Origin: an uncultured Eubacterium sp. | GTDB lineage: Bacteria > Bacillota > Clostridia > Lachnospirales > Lachnospiraceae | DNA length: 64,000 bases | Direction of reading: 5' to 3' | Assembly: GCA_910589595.1 (NCBI GenBank) | Contig: CAJUTM010000011.1 | Span: forward strand, 21,404-85,403 | In this document: piece after piece, positions 16,039 through 24,885 of the stretch | How positions within the stretch are numbered: the stretch's first letter is position 1 | How the letters are laid out: each line of letters opens with the position of its first letter | The notes under the pieces: model-generated | Seen by the model: the letters and a program-made list of their open reading frames with translations, nothing else | What the model was told of the DNA's origin: nothing | The model's database searches: none | Translations under genes and position numbers: made by a program

Positions 16039-17255
16039 TGCTCCATAACTCCCTTTGAATTTCTAGCCATATTCACAAGAAAAATCACCGTTGCACAGTA
16101 TAGCATCATATGGTCTCTCTGCAAAGCAAGTCCATTATAAGTATTTACAAAAACAGCAATTATGCCAAACCCAAACAGCCACTCCTTTTTGACTTTATAC
16201 TGCAGCAGTTTGATAGCTGGATTAACAAAAACTACAAATGTCAGCGATAAAGCAACCGCAATACCAAATTGGTATGCCCATCGAAGTACCGGATATTCAA
16301 GGGCCGCGACCATTTCCCAACTATAGTCAATATTCTGCCCCGAAAACCAGTCAAAAGTAAGTTCTCCTCTGGATAGCAGCGCAGTCAGGGCAGTATTTCG
16401 GGTCGTTGTAATGTCACCACTTTTAATTCCTATGCGCAGCCGTTCAATAACCAAATCAAACAGCCCCAACCAATATAATAAAAGAATACCTAACAGTGCA
16501 AACGGCACTATTTTCTGGCCCTGCCAGTTCGCGTGAAACAAAATAACAGTAGCCAGAATAAGAACTATACCCGCCTTACTTCCCGTCAACGCAATACCAA
16601 GCAGAGAGATTAATACCGGATAAATCTTTTCTCTCTTCTGCAAATATTTTGTCGTATATAAATAGTATGTCACATAATAAATGAGAAATAACTCACAAGA
16701 GAGAAGTGGATGTCCCATATAGGAAACCATACGCCCGGCCTGTACACTGTTATATAGCGATGTAATCTGATAAAGATTAGTAAAAAACAGCGACACATAG
16801 TTATCAAAAAGAATGTCGCAGAACGAACAGACAATCATAAATATAGCCGAACCGTGCAGAAATACCATCCATACCTTTGCAAACCCTTTAAAAATAGCAC
16901 TATCCTTAAACTCAAGATTACTAAACAGTGCAGGAAAAACAATCATGACAAAATAGGCCAGACAACTTTCGTAGTCCTTCCGTTTCGCCGTTAAAATAAC
17001 AAAAGTAATTAGCAGCAGTATAATCGACAGCACACACCATTTTTGCAGCCATTTATTTGTTTTAATTGCCGGAATACAAGCCGGTTTCTTAATGTTATTC
17101 AAATATATACAACAAAGTGCTGCCAGCGCAATAAAGTTAATTTCCATATAAGGGCTGTCACTGATTGCCCCGCGCAATGAAGATGGCAGAATAAACAAGC
17201 CGACACATAAAAAGAAAACCGGTAATTGAAATTTATTAAATCGTATTTTCACCAA
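16035..17255 (-). CDS. O-antigen polymerase/ligase-like membrane protein (Wzy-like)
   Basis: A 406-residue protein with about 11-12 membrane helices, a large extracytoplasmic loop in the second half (about residues 275-320), and a LLGIALTGSKAGIVLILA segment of the O-antigen ligase/polymerase type. In this setting it should polymerise exported repeat units. The TTG start at 17255 has GGAG 8 bases upstream; the next codon is GTG and could serve instead. Wzy proteins are poorly conserved, so the call rests on topology plus neighbours. Confidence 0.8.
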   Translation of the reverse strand: MVKIRFNKFQLPVFFLCVGLFILPSSLRGAISDSPYMEINFIALAALCCIYLNNIKKPACIPAIKTNKWLQKWCVLSIILLLITFVILTAKRKDYESCLAYFVMIVFPALFSNLEFKDSAIFKGFAKVWMVFLHGSAIFMIVCSFCDILFDNYVSLFFTNLYQITSLYNSVQAGRMVSYMGHPLLSCELFLIYYVTYYLYTTKYLQKREKIYPVLISLLGIALTGSKAGIVLILATVILFHANWQGQKIVPFALLGILLLYWLGLFDLVIERLRIGIKSGDITTTRNTALTALLSRGELTFDWFSGQNIDYSWEMVAALEYPVLRWAYQFGIAVALSLTFVVFVNPAIKLLQYKVKKEWLFGFGIIAVFVNTYNGLALQRDHMMLYCATVIFLVNMARNSKGVMEQ

Positions 17256-17258
17256 ACA

Positions 17259-18323
17259 TCACTCTCCTATCACTTGTATCCATTCTTCTGTAATTTTTCG
17301 TGCATTTAATGTCTCCCGTATTGCGACCGCCTCTCTGGAAATAGAAGCCGCCGTCTGCGGATGATTTATCAATTCCCTCATTTTCATGTACATGGCGTTG
17401 GCGTCGCCAACCGGCACAAGCATTCCGTTCACACCATCTCTGATAACCATCGCCGCTCCTCCGCATGGACAGTCCGTAACGACAGACGGCAGTCCAATGG
17501 CCATTGCTTCTAACATGGAATTTGATAATCCCTCATAATCCGAAGACAAAACAAACATAGACGCTTTTAACACTTTCTCATGTATGTTATCCACAAATGG
17601 GTATACGCTCACACAATCATCCAGCCGCAGCGAATGAACATACTCCACAATGCTGTCTCTTTCCTGTCCGTCTCCATAAATTTCAAAACTATAATCCGGA
17701 TATTCTTTAAGAAGTTTTGCAAATGCATCTAATGCCATTGGGATATTCTTCTGTTTTTCCAGTCTTGCAAAACAGACAATCCTCTTTTCCCGCACCCCCG
17801 TATAAGGCTGTGGCAATTTTTCCGGATTCAGCGGATTCATGATAACCACTGACTTTTTTCGGATATCGGCAGGAAAATAATTTTTAGCGTCCTCTGTCTG
17901 GCAGACAAGACAATCCAGTTTCCGGTAAAGCTGTCTTCTCATCCAGTGAAGAACACGCCGGTCTTCAATCTGTGCCGGATCGTTTCTCTCGGAGCCGATG
18001 ATTCTCGCATGCAAGCCAGTTCCCGCCACGACAGAATACATCGTATTATAATGCGAAAAGGCAATTACGGTATCAATCTGATGTGTTTTAATTGCCTTAC
18101 GCACCGTCCAGATTCGTAACATTTTTTCTTTTATGCCATGAGCATACTTATCCGGTTTCAGAATCTGAATCTGCGGATGAACCTCATATACCTGTTCTCT
18201 GTCAGTTAAGACCAGTACATATACGGTGTACCCTTTTTTCACAAGCGTATCCGATAAGATAGATACAACCCGCTCTGCACCGCCATTCGAGAGCGCCAGA
18301 CACACAAACATAATTTTTTTCAT
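17259..18323 (-). CDS. Glycosyltransferase family 4
   Basis: A 354-residue GT-B glycosyltransferase. Seen are the glycine-rich N-terminal SNGGAERVV loop, VCFARLEKQKN at the start of the nucleotide-sugar half, and SSDYEGLSNSMLEAMA containing the E-x7-E motif, followed by CPCGGAAMVI. The GGAERV start resembles enzymes that add N-acetylgalactosamine or galactose, but this is weak evidence for the donor. The ATG at 18323 follows AAGGAG at 8 bases; a GTG six codons upstream overlaps that site. Downstream it runs into the Wzy-like gene with 3 bases between. Confidence 0.92.
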   Translation of the reverse strand: MKKIMFVCLALSNGGAERVVSILSDTLVKKGYTVYVLVLTDREQVYEVHPQIQILKPDKYAHGIKEKMLRIWTVRKAIKTHQIDTVIAFSHYNTMYSVVAGTGLHARIIGSERNDPAQIEDRRVLHWMRRQLYRKLDCLVCQTEDAKNYFPADIRKKSVVIMNPLNPEKLPQPYTGVREKRIVCFARLEKQKNIPMALDAFAKLLKEYPDYSFEIYGDGQERDSIVEYVHSLRLDDCVSVYPFVDNIHEKVLKASMFVLSSDYEGLSNSMLEAMAIGLPSVVTDCPCGGAAMVIRDGVNGMLVPVGDANAMYMKMRELINHPQTAASISREAVAIRETLNARKITEEWIQVIGE

Positions 18324-18362
18324 CCATTCAGCTCCTTCCACAGACGCCGCTCTGACTCACCA

Positions 18363-19016
18363 CTATAGGGAGTTGATGAGCGCCGTCACATCAAGTTTCC
18401 TGCTCTTTCCAAACGGCTCATAAGAAGCCATGACAAAATCACTCTTTACCATCTGTCGCAGTTTCACGTAATCTGTGCGCGAATAACCTGACCATGATTT
18501 ACATGTTAAAAAGAGTTTATTCTTATAGGGCAGCTTCATAAAACAATCCAACTCCCTTTCGGTACATCCGTTCTGGTCATTGAACTTAATCAGCATTTTA
18601 TCCCAATTTATACGCTGACACCGCCTTTTCCATTTCGATAAAGCTTCCTCTTCACTATGGTAATGCAAAAAGAATATTTCAACGTCTTTAATCTTTCCGA
18701 TAGGATACGAGCCAAAGCTTTCACTCTGCTCAAACTCTTCTTTCCATTTTGATTCTTCCGGACGGATAAAAGTAAGGTCGGCAGACAAATACTCTTTCAA
18801 ATCCGAGACAAACAATATATAATCGCTGGCCATAAAAAATAATCCCACTGTCGGCAATTGTTTGGGAAGGTTATAACTCTCATAAACCATTCCGCCCCAG
18901 CAATTATTGGAAATAATTGTAAAATCCGTATTCTCTAATCCCTTTCGGCGAATGTCCGCAAAAAGATTTCTTCTGACTTTTAACACCTTTAACCGGAGTC
19001 CCTCATATGTCGGCAT
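18363..19016 (-). CDS. DUF1919 domain protein
   Basis: A 217-residue protein that fits DUF1919, a family found in polysaccharide operons and often described as exopolysaccharide biosynthesis proteins. The core is FTIISNNCWGG near residue 35, then GLFFMASDYILF, and a late FLTCKSWSG. Function unknown; a glycosyl- or acyl-transferase role is only guessed from company. AGAGGG lies 7 bases before the ATG. It lies between two GT4 genes in the same transcript. Confidence 0.8.
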   Translation of the reverse strand: MPTYEGLRLKVLKVRRNLFADIRRKGLENTDFTIISNNCWGGMVYESYNLPKQLPTVGLFFMASDYILFVSDLKEYLSADLTFIRPEESKWKEEFEQSESFGSYPIGKIKDVEIFFLHYHSEEEALSKWKRRCQRINWDKMLIKFNDQNGCTERELDCFMKLPYKNKLFLTCKSWSGYSRTDYVKLRQMVKSDFVMASYEPFGKSRKLDVTALINSL

Positions 19017-19034
19017 GCGTTTTCCCTCTTACTA

Positions 19035-20129
19035 TCATTTATTGTAATATTCAAAATATAATTCTCGCATTCGGTTTGCATTTTTGTCAATGTCATAACC
19101 TTTATCCGCAATCATTTTCTGCCACCTCTCGCATACGGCCTGTCTGTTATCGCTGTCGGATTTGTCGTCTGCTTTTTTTATTTGCATTGCCCAGTCTTTG
19201 GGATTATCGATTGGAATATATGTTATACTGTCTGTCAAATCCGCTTCTTTTGTCACTCTGTCAGAGACAATACATGGCAGCCCTGCGGCCTGCGCCTCAA
19301 TCAAAACAACCGGAAGTCCCTCGTGTAACGAGGGAAGTACAAACAAGTCCATCGCCTGCAGATAGTGTTGAACCACTGTTGTCTTTCCGGCAAATATAAC
19401 ATTATCTTCAATTTGCAGCACCCTTGCTTTCTCTTTCATCTCTGCAAACAGATTTCCGTCGCTGACAAGCAGCAGTAAGTAATTTTCATCCATTTTCAGC
19501 AATTCGGCAAGGGCATCCAGCAAAAACGTATGATTTTTCTGTTCAATAAAATTTCCTATATGCCCGATTACCGTCCGCCTGCCGGCAGCCAGTTTCTCTC
19601 TGTACTTACTTCGTACCTCTTCATCATAGTGATATTTCTTGAGATTAATCCCATTTCTTATAATTTCAAACGGTTTGTTATGAAACATCCATTTTCCAGC
19701 GTCTTTTCCGCACGCAAATCCATGCGTGTAAAGCAATGAAAAAAACGGATACAGTATTTTATTCATCAACGGGTGTAACGTCGATGTATTGTGGGAATGC
19801 GCAATCCGAATCCGGACTCCTGCAAGCTGGCAAGCCAGAATTTCAACAACCATATTAGCGCTGTTCCCGTGAATGTGAGCTATATCATAATGGCCTGCTC
19901 TGGCAAGGCGAACTAACCCCAAAAAATAGGACATAAGTTTTGATTTATGAAGCACATGGCAGATTATGTCGTTTTGTTCAAATAGTTCTGCATACTCCGG
20001 AGTCGGTTCGTCAATTGCCACAAACTCTATTTGCAAATCGGATGAATTCATTGCTTGGAAGTAGCTCATAATAACTGCTGAAATACCATTTAATTTAAAG
20101 CGCACCGTGTTAATTACTAATACTTTCAT
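19035..20129 (-). CDS. Glycosyltransferase family 1/4 (EpsF-like)
   Basis: A 364-residue GT-B enzyme. The N-terminal block MKVLVINTVRFKLNGISAVI, DIAHIHGNSAN and IRIAHSHNTST and the RNGINLKKY, VIGHIGNFIEQKNH, FVLPSLHEGLPVVLIEAQAAG blocks are typical of EpsF/CapM-type enzymes. The E-x7-E donor motif is in EGLPVVLIE. It should extend the repeat unit on the cytoplasmic side. The start overlaps the short-chain dehydrogenase stop by 4 bases. Confidence 0.92.
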   Translation of the reverse strand: MKVLVINTVRFKLNGISAVIMSYFQAMNSSDLQIEFVAIDEPTPEYAELFEQNDIICHVLHKSKLMSYFLGLVRLARAGHYDIAHIHGNSANMVVEILACQLAGVRIRIAHSHNTSTLHPLMNKILYPFFSLLYTHGFACGKDAGKWMFHNKPFEIIRNGINLKKYHYDEEVRSKYREKLAAGRRTVIGHIGNFIEQKNHTFLLDALAELLKMDENYLLLLVSDGNLFAEMKEKARVLQIEDNVIFAGKTTVVQHYLQAMDLFVLPSLHEGLPVVLIEAQAAGLPCIVSDRVTKEADLTDSITYIPIDNPKDWAMQIKKADDKSDSDNRQAVCERWQKMIADKGYDIDKNANRMRELYFEYYNK

Positions 20130-20989
20130 TCATTGCTCCTATCCCAAAAAGCTTTTAAATGATTGCCGGCATTGCAATGAATAATCTCTCCGGAAATGCA
20201 TTTAGCAGCGTCGCTGATTAAAAAACAGGCAACTTCTGAAATCTCCTCTGGTAAAAAAGTGCGTCCGGAAGCACAATCACGCGATAGATTCCCATCCGAT
20301 GTATCTGCATACTCTTTTACCATATCAGTAAGGGTAACTCCGGGGGCAATTGCATTGACACGTATTCCACTCTTATATACCCTCCTTGAAAATGCACCTA
20401 CCAAACTATTTAATGCTGATTTCGTCAGACCATAAGGAATATCATAACATTGATTTCCTGTCTCAGATGTTATATATAAAAGATTTCCTTCTGGATTGTC
20501 CTCTTTTAACTTCATTTCAAGAAATCCCCTGCCAAGAAAATAACCGCCTCGAAAATTAGTGTTAAATTGTTTGTCAAATCCTTTCACTGTTACATTTGAA
20601 AAATGATTTTCATGCAAAGATACTCCCGCATTACTAACAAGACAATCAATCGTACCATTCAAAGCATTTCTTGACGATTCCAGAAAATCAGAAATCTGTT
20701 CAACCTCACAGACATCAAATACAACCGGCCGACAGTTTATCCCAAGTTCAGAAGCAGCTTTTTCCAAACGATTCTGATTTCTTCCGCTTATAACAACTTG
20801 CGCACCCTCTGATATAAATTTTTCAGCCATTGCATATCCAAGGCCACTTCCGCCGCCGGTAATTATAATTTTTTTATCTTTTAAAATGCCGCCATATTGA
20901 ATTTGCGCTATTTCCACTTTTGTAAATGTATCTGGCTGTGATGCTAATACAAATTTAGCAATTTTTCGTATGAAACGCTTGTATCCCAT
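20126..20989 (-). CDS. Short-chain dehydrogenase/reductase
   Basis: A 287-residue classical SDR. The NAD(P)-binding motif is ITGGGSGLGYAMA (near residue 40), then SNAGVS; the catalytic Ser-Tyr-Lys can be placed as the Ser in LYITSET, the Tyr in DIPYGLTKSALN and its Lys. A 35-residue N-terminal extension precedes the Rossmann start. The substrate is unknown. The tight link to the MenD-like gene directly upstream suggests it reduces a keto group made by that enzyme; this is inference. Confidence 0.9.
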   Translation of the reverse strand: MGYKRFIRKIAKFVLASQPDTFTKVEIAQIQYGGILKDKKIIITGGGSGLGYAMAEKFISEGAQVVISGRNQNRLEKAASELGINCRPVVFDVCEVEQISDFLESSRNALNGTIDCLVSNAGVSLHENHFSNVTVKGFDKQFNTNFRGGYFLGRGFLEMKLKEDNPEGNLLYITSETGNQCYDIPYGLTKSALNSLVGAFSRRVYKSGIRVNAIAPGVTLTDMVKEYADTSDGNLSRDCASGRTFLPEEISEVACFLISDAAKCISGEIIHCNAGNHLKAFWDRSNE

Positions 20990-21010
20990 TAAGAATCCTC
21001 CTAAATTACA

Positions 21011-22780
21011 CTACTTCTTCAACATACCGGCAATCTTCTGCGCCTTTTCCTGTCCAATCGTTTTCTTTATCAGCTCTTTACTTTTTCGGAGCGTTTCTGA
21101 CTGAATATCTTTGGGCCGGCTCAAATCAAAGAAATCATAAATCGTCTCCGCGTCGGCTCTCATCTCCGTAAACACTTCGAGAAATACCGGACAATCAAGG
21201 TCTTCACGCATAAATTCTTTTAGCGTCTCCTGCATCGACGATTTATCACAGGCACTCAGATAGCGAAAATGGTTGGAAGTTACCCACCCCTCCGCCTTTG
21301 TCTTATGTCTGGCCGTCGTATGCCTGTCACTGGCTTCATTTTTCCACATACGATTAAAATAAAATTCCGAGCCGCCTTCATTATTAATGAGAAGGACATG
21401 TACATTATTGTTAATGTGACGCAGCCGCATGGCATTCATATCATAGAAAAACGCCAAATCACCAATCACCAGATAGGCCGGCTTATTTGTTGCCGCTGCC
21501 TGCCCGAGAAAGGAAGACAGACAACCATCAATACCGTGCGTACCAATGTTTGCATATACTTTAATATCCGGATTGAGACGAAAAAAATTCGTTATACGGA
21601 TACTGTCATTGATACTGAGGTGTAAAATAGATTCGGAAGGTATCTTTTCTACCACTTTCTTTATGGCATAAACGTGCGAATATGGAAAATCCGGATAGAC
21701 TACCGAATCCACATATCCTTTCAAAGCATTATAATAGCTGCGGTTATTCACGGACGTCTCTCCGGCATATTCACAGCAATAACGGAAGAAATACTCCGGA
21801 CTGCATTCAAAGATTGTCGTTATGCTTTTGTATAAATCCACTACCCGACCATCTTCCTGTACAAGCCAGTGCTCAAATTGGCCGGCAAATTTACGCAATT
21901 GCTCTTTTATCCCACTGAAAATATTGCCGCCATAAGAAATTACAATTTCCGGCAGAAATTCCTTTACTTTCTTTGGTATGGCATAGCGGGCATCCATACA
22001 AATATTAAGATTAAGCCCCTCCTGCAATTCCACATTTGACATATATTCCACGGAAACCGCGGCGTTGAAACGGGCAAAAAAGGCAGTCAGATTTTCTTTC
22101 ATTTTCTGACTGATAAAACTGCTTTGTCCGCATGTAACAAGAATCCTCTGCGCCTTTTTCAGTTTCTCTATTTTTTCATCCCACACATCACCGGAAGTCT
22201 CTAACTCCAGTCTGTCAATCTTTGTTACTTCCGGCAATTTTTTTATATTGAAAGAATTATTGTATGCTTTCATGGGAACATTAATATGCACCGGTCCGGT
22301 GCCATGATGGTTCAGTTCAAGAAGAGCCTCATTAATCAGCCGTTTACAGTAAATTTCATCATCCTGATTGTGAATAATCGGCAGATTAACAGATTTTCTA
22401 ACGTGCCGGTCGTACATACCCACTTGGTCAATCATCTGGTCTTCCCACTGTCCGAGCATGGCGGGATTGCGGTCACTCGTGAGCACGACCAGAGGAACCC
22501 CCTGATAAAAGGCTTCCGCAACAGCCGGCCAGTAATTACACGTGGCAGTAGACGATGTACAGGAAATAACGACCGGTTCCTGTAATTCCTGCGCCAGTCC
22601 CAGCGCGAAATAGCCCGCGCTCCGCTCATCGACAACTGAATAACAGTGAAAATCCGAATCCTCTTCAATCGAGTGGACAAACGGTACATTACGGCTTCCC
22701 GCAGAAAGTACGCAATGACGGATACCATATTTTTTTAACAGAGCAATAATAAACTGATAAACCTTCAATTCCGTGTACAT
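21011..22780 (-). CDS. MenD-like thiamine-diphosphate enzyme in polysaccharide operon
   Basis: A 589-residue three-domain ThDP enzyme. The N-terminal pyrimidine-binding domain carries SAGSRNVPFVHS and the MenD hallmark DERSAGYFALGLAQ with its glutamate; the C-terminal diphosphate-binding domain carries GTHGIDGCLSSFLG and IGDLAFFYDMNAMR with NNEGGSEF. Those are the MenD marks, and true MenD adds a succinyl-semialdehyde unit to isochorismate in menaquinone synthesis. No other men gene is near; it lies between a pyruvyltransferase and a reductase. A role in building a modified sugar or acyl decoration is more likely. It overlaps the pyruvyltransferase gene by 16 bases. Confidence 0.82.
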   Translation of the reverse strand: MYTELKVYQFIIALLKKYGIRHCVLSAGSRNVPFVHSIEEDSDFHCYSVVDERSAGYFALGLAQELQEPVVISCTSSTATCNYWPAVAEAFYQGVPLVVLTSDRNPAMLGQWEDQMIDQVGMYDRHVRKSVNLPIIHNQDDEIYCKRLINEALLELNHHGTGPVHINVPMKAYNNSFNIKKLPEVTKIDRLELETSGDVWDEKIEKLKKAQRILVTCGQSSFISQKMKENLTAFFARFNAAVSVEYMSNVELQEGLNLNICMDARYAIPKKVKEFLPEIVISYGGNIFSGIKEQLRKFAGQFEHWLVQEDGRVVDLYKSITTIFECSPEYFFRYCCEYAGETSVNNRSYYNALKGYVDSVVYPDFPYSHVYAIKKVVEKIPSESILHLSINDSIRITNFFRLNPDIKVYANIGTHGIDGCLSSFLGQAAATNKPAYLVIGDLAFFYDMNAMRLRHINNNVHVLLINNEGGSEFYFNRMWKNEASDRHTTARHKTKAEGWVTSNHFRYLSACDKSSMQETLKEFMREDLDCPVFLEVFTEMRADAETIYDFFDLSRPKDIQSETLRKSKELIKKTIGQEKAQKIAGMLKK

Positions 22781-23886
22781 TGTTCCAGCTCCTTCTTTAA
22801 ATATTCTCTCACACGCTCTCTTTCGGCATGAATAATATCATTCGTTTTCGCATAATCTATTGTCGTGGAAAGCATTTCTTCCAGTCTGTCCAAATTCTCG
22901 ATTCTACGTTCCTGCAAACAAAGCCTGTCTAAAATATCCGTTAGCTTTTCGGCATTTCCATAACCGCTGCTTCTGACAAAAGAAACAAACTTTTGCTGCG
23001 TTATCACAGATAAAATAGTGCCATGAAAAGTATCGGTGACGATACAGGCAGCCTGTTGAAAATAGGTTATTACCTGAAACGGATTGCAATCAACGTATCG
23101 GTCGCAACACTGCTGTACGCCACCGATACAAAACACTTTCCAGCCGTTTTTATTCGCATATGCACGTATTTCTCTGCATTCTTCCGTTGTAAATCTCCCC
23201 GAATATCCGTACAAAATCATATAGTCGCTCTCCGGCACGGAAGCCGGAATTTGTTCGCACCTGCCAATGAAATCATAGGCAAGAACGGGGTCGGGATGAT
23301 ACTCCGGCAAAATTCCTGTAAGTTCCTTAACGATGTTACCGCTATTTTTATCTCTGACAGAAAGGGCGTCAAATCTTTTCAGCCACTGATTTACTTTTTC
23401 TTTTACCTTATATTTTTCCAAATCCGAAATCGTCGTATTGCCAAAAGAAGCCGCATAAGTAATCAATCTCCGCGCACGGTTCCCCTCACCAAACAATTCC
23501 GGTGAAAAGCCGACATTCGTGTTATCCTGCACACAATTAAAGACTTCGTCGCTGCCGATTACAAGCAAATCCAGTTCCGGCGCATAGTTTTTCTGCTCAC
23601 CGATTTCCAGATAAGGATAATAATTTTTGCCATACTTTCTTTTATATTGTATAAAACGAATTTTCTCTTTCAATGGAGCGTTAAGTTTGATAATTTCCGT
23701 GGCTTTTGATAATTTCCGCGCCATACCTTTGGAGCAGTCATCCTGAACAAGGCATTCACCGACACGATAGTCGACAAATTCGACCTTACATCCAAACTCC
23801 TCAAATATCTTTTTCAGTCCGTATGCCTGAAGGAAAGAACCATAATTTGCAATTCTCTGCATTGACAAAATCCCAACTCGAATCAT
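22765..23886 (-). CDS. Polysaccharide pyruvyl transferase family protein
   Basis: A 373-residue member of the CsaB-like family, which transfers pyruvate from phosphoenolpyruvate to sugars as a ketal. Visible marks: the start IRVGILSMQRIANYGSFLQA, VIGSDEVFNC, SVRDKNSGN and the later TDTFHGTILSVI with its His, all characteristic. It would put a negative charge on a repeat-unit sugar. Start and end overlap both neighbours (4 and 16 bases), so it is embedded in the operon. Confidence 0.9.
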   Translation of the reverse strand: MIRVGILSMQRIANYGSFLQAYGLKKIFEEFGCKVEFVDYRVGECLVQDDCSKGMARKLSKATEIIKLNAPLKEKIRFIQYKRKYGKNYYPYLEIGEQKNYAPELDLLVIGSDEVFNCVQDNTNVGFSPELFGEGNRARRLITYAASFGNTTISDLEKYKVKEKVNQWLKRFDALSVRDKNSGNIVKELTGILPEYHPDPVLAYDFIGRCEQIPASVPESDYMILYGYSGRFTTEECREIRAYANKNGWKVFCIGGVQQCCDRYVDCNPFQVITYFQQAACIVTDTFHGTILSVITQQKFVSFVRSSGYGNAEKLTDILDRLCLQERRIENLDRLEEMLSTTIDYAKTNDIIHAERERVREYLKKELEQCTRN

Positions 23887-24395
23887 TTCTTCTTCCTCTC
23901 CCTCATCAACTCGCCGACTATACTTTCCAGCTTCGCATTAAATTCCGCATTATTACTGCTTTGTCCTGTCGTCATACCGGATACCCTGTCATTATAATTT
24001 AATATGATATCCTGCAGACAGGTAATATCTTCTACCGTTATAATATTCTTCTGCCTCTCTGCAACTGCTTTGGCAAACTCAACCTGATGGTCATTGACAT
24101 GCTCGTCAAACTGCTTTTGACGTGGAACGACAATAGGAATCTTACCAACCTGCAGCGGCATGATGAAACTGGACGGTCCCCCGTGTGTAATAACAATACG
24201 CGCTTCCTCTACATACTTTACCATTTCCGGATAGGGAAACAATTTGCTCCATGTGCAATACTGCGGCTCATATGTGCTATATCCAATCTGGATAATCACA
24301 TCTTCCTCTATTATTTTATTCTCTTTTAACCTGTCCATATATTCCACTAAACGGTTAAATGGCTGTTCATGCGTTCCTACCGTTACAAAAATCAT
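23883..24395 (-). CDS. PssE/Alg13-like glycosyltransferase subunit
   Basis: A 170-residue protein equal to the C-terminal, donor-binding half of a GT28-type enzyme: MIFVTVGTHEQPFNRLV at the start and VITHGGPSSFIMPLQVGKIPIVVPR, the nucleotide-sugar motif, with FDEHVNDHQ after it. PssE works with the PssD partner encoded just upstream, as Alg13 does with Alg14. In related systems the pair adds glucuronate or galactose as the second sugar. A dehydrogenase making UDP-glucuronate lies upstream in the same operon, which favours glucuronate here. Confidence 0.9.
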   Translation of the reverse strand: MIFVTVGTHEQPFNRLVEYMDRLKENKIIEEDVIIQIGYSTYEPQYCTWSKLFPYPEMVKYVEEARIVITHGGPSSFIMPLQVGKIPIVVPRQKQFDEHVNDHQVEFAKAVAERQKNIITVEDITCLQDIILNYNDRVSGMTTGQSSNNAEFNAKLESIVGELMRERKKK

Positions 24396-24417
24396 GCTTT
24401 CACTCCATGCCTGTTTA

Positions 24418-24867
24418 CTAAAAAATGCTCCCGAAGTTAATCGCTTTCGGGTAAACCTGTTTCATCTCTTCCCATTGGACAATAAATTTATCCGTGACCG
24501 GATAAACCATCTTCCCAGTCATAGTCGGTTTATCTATGCGGTCAAAAACTTCAATATATATTGTTTTTGCGCCAAATAATTTACCAAACCAAAAAAAAGG
24601 AACTGCCACAGCCGCTCCGGAAGAAATAATGAAATCCGGTCTCTCTTTTCTCAACAGTCGGATGGCAAGTGTCGTATTGATAAAAAGCGCCTTTAAACTC
24701 CGATTTGTCGGATAATAACAGGGGTACACCGTCTCGCCACTCAAAAGGCTCCTTGCATCCTCCTTATCAAACGTCACCCAGAAACGTTCTTTATTTTCCC
24801 AGAATGGCTTCAACATATACAAATGTGTCAAATGTCCTCCGGAAGAACCAACAAAACAAACTTTCAT
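24418..24867 (-). CDS. PssD/Alg14-like glycosyltransferase subunit
   Basis: A 149-residue membrane-associated partner of the PssE-like protein. It has the start VCFVGSSGGHLTHL, ISSGAAVAVPFFW and YIEVFDRIDKPTMTGK, the standard PssD/Cps14F marks. It would hold the lipid-linked acceptor and recruit PssE to the membrane. The genes are in the usual D-then-E order with a 22-base gap. The protein ends NFGSIF with normal family length. Confidence 0.9.
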   Translation of the reverse strand: MKVCFVGSSGGHLTHLYMLKPFWENKERFWVTFDKEDARSLLSGETVYPCYYPTNRSLKALFINTTLAIRLLRKERPDFIISSGAAVAVPFFWFGKLFGAKTIYIEVFDRIDKPTMTGKMVYPVTDKFIVQWEEMKQVYPKAINFGSIF

Positions 24868-24885
24868 CCGTCTACACCTCGCCTG

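Noticed and set aside
21011..22780. Genuine menD for menaquinone synthesis
   Set aside because: No other men gene is present and translation is coupled to polysaccharide genes on both sides; the family match alone does not prove the substrate.
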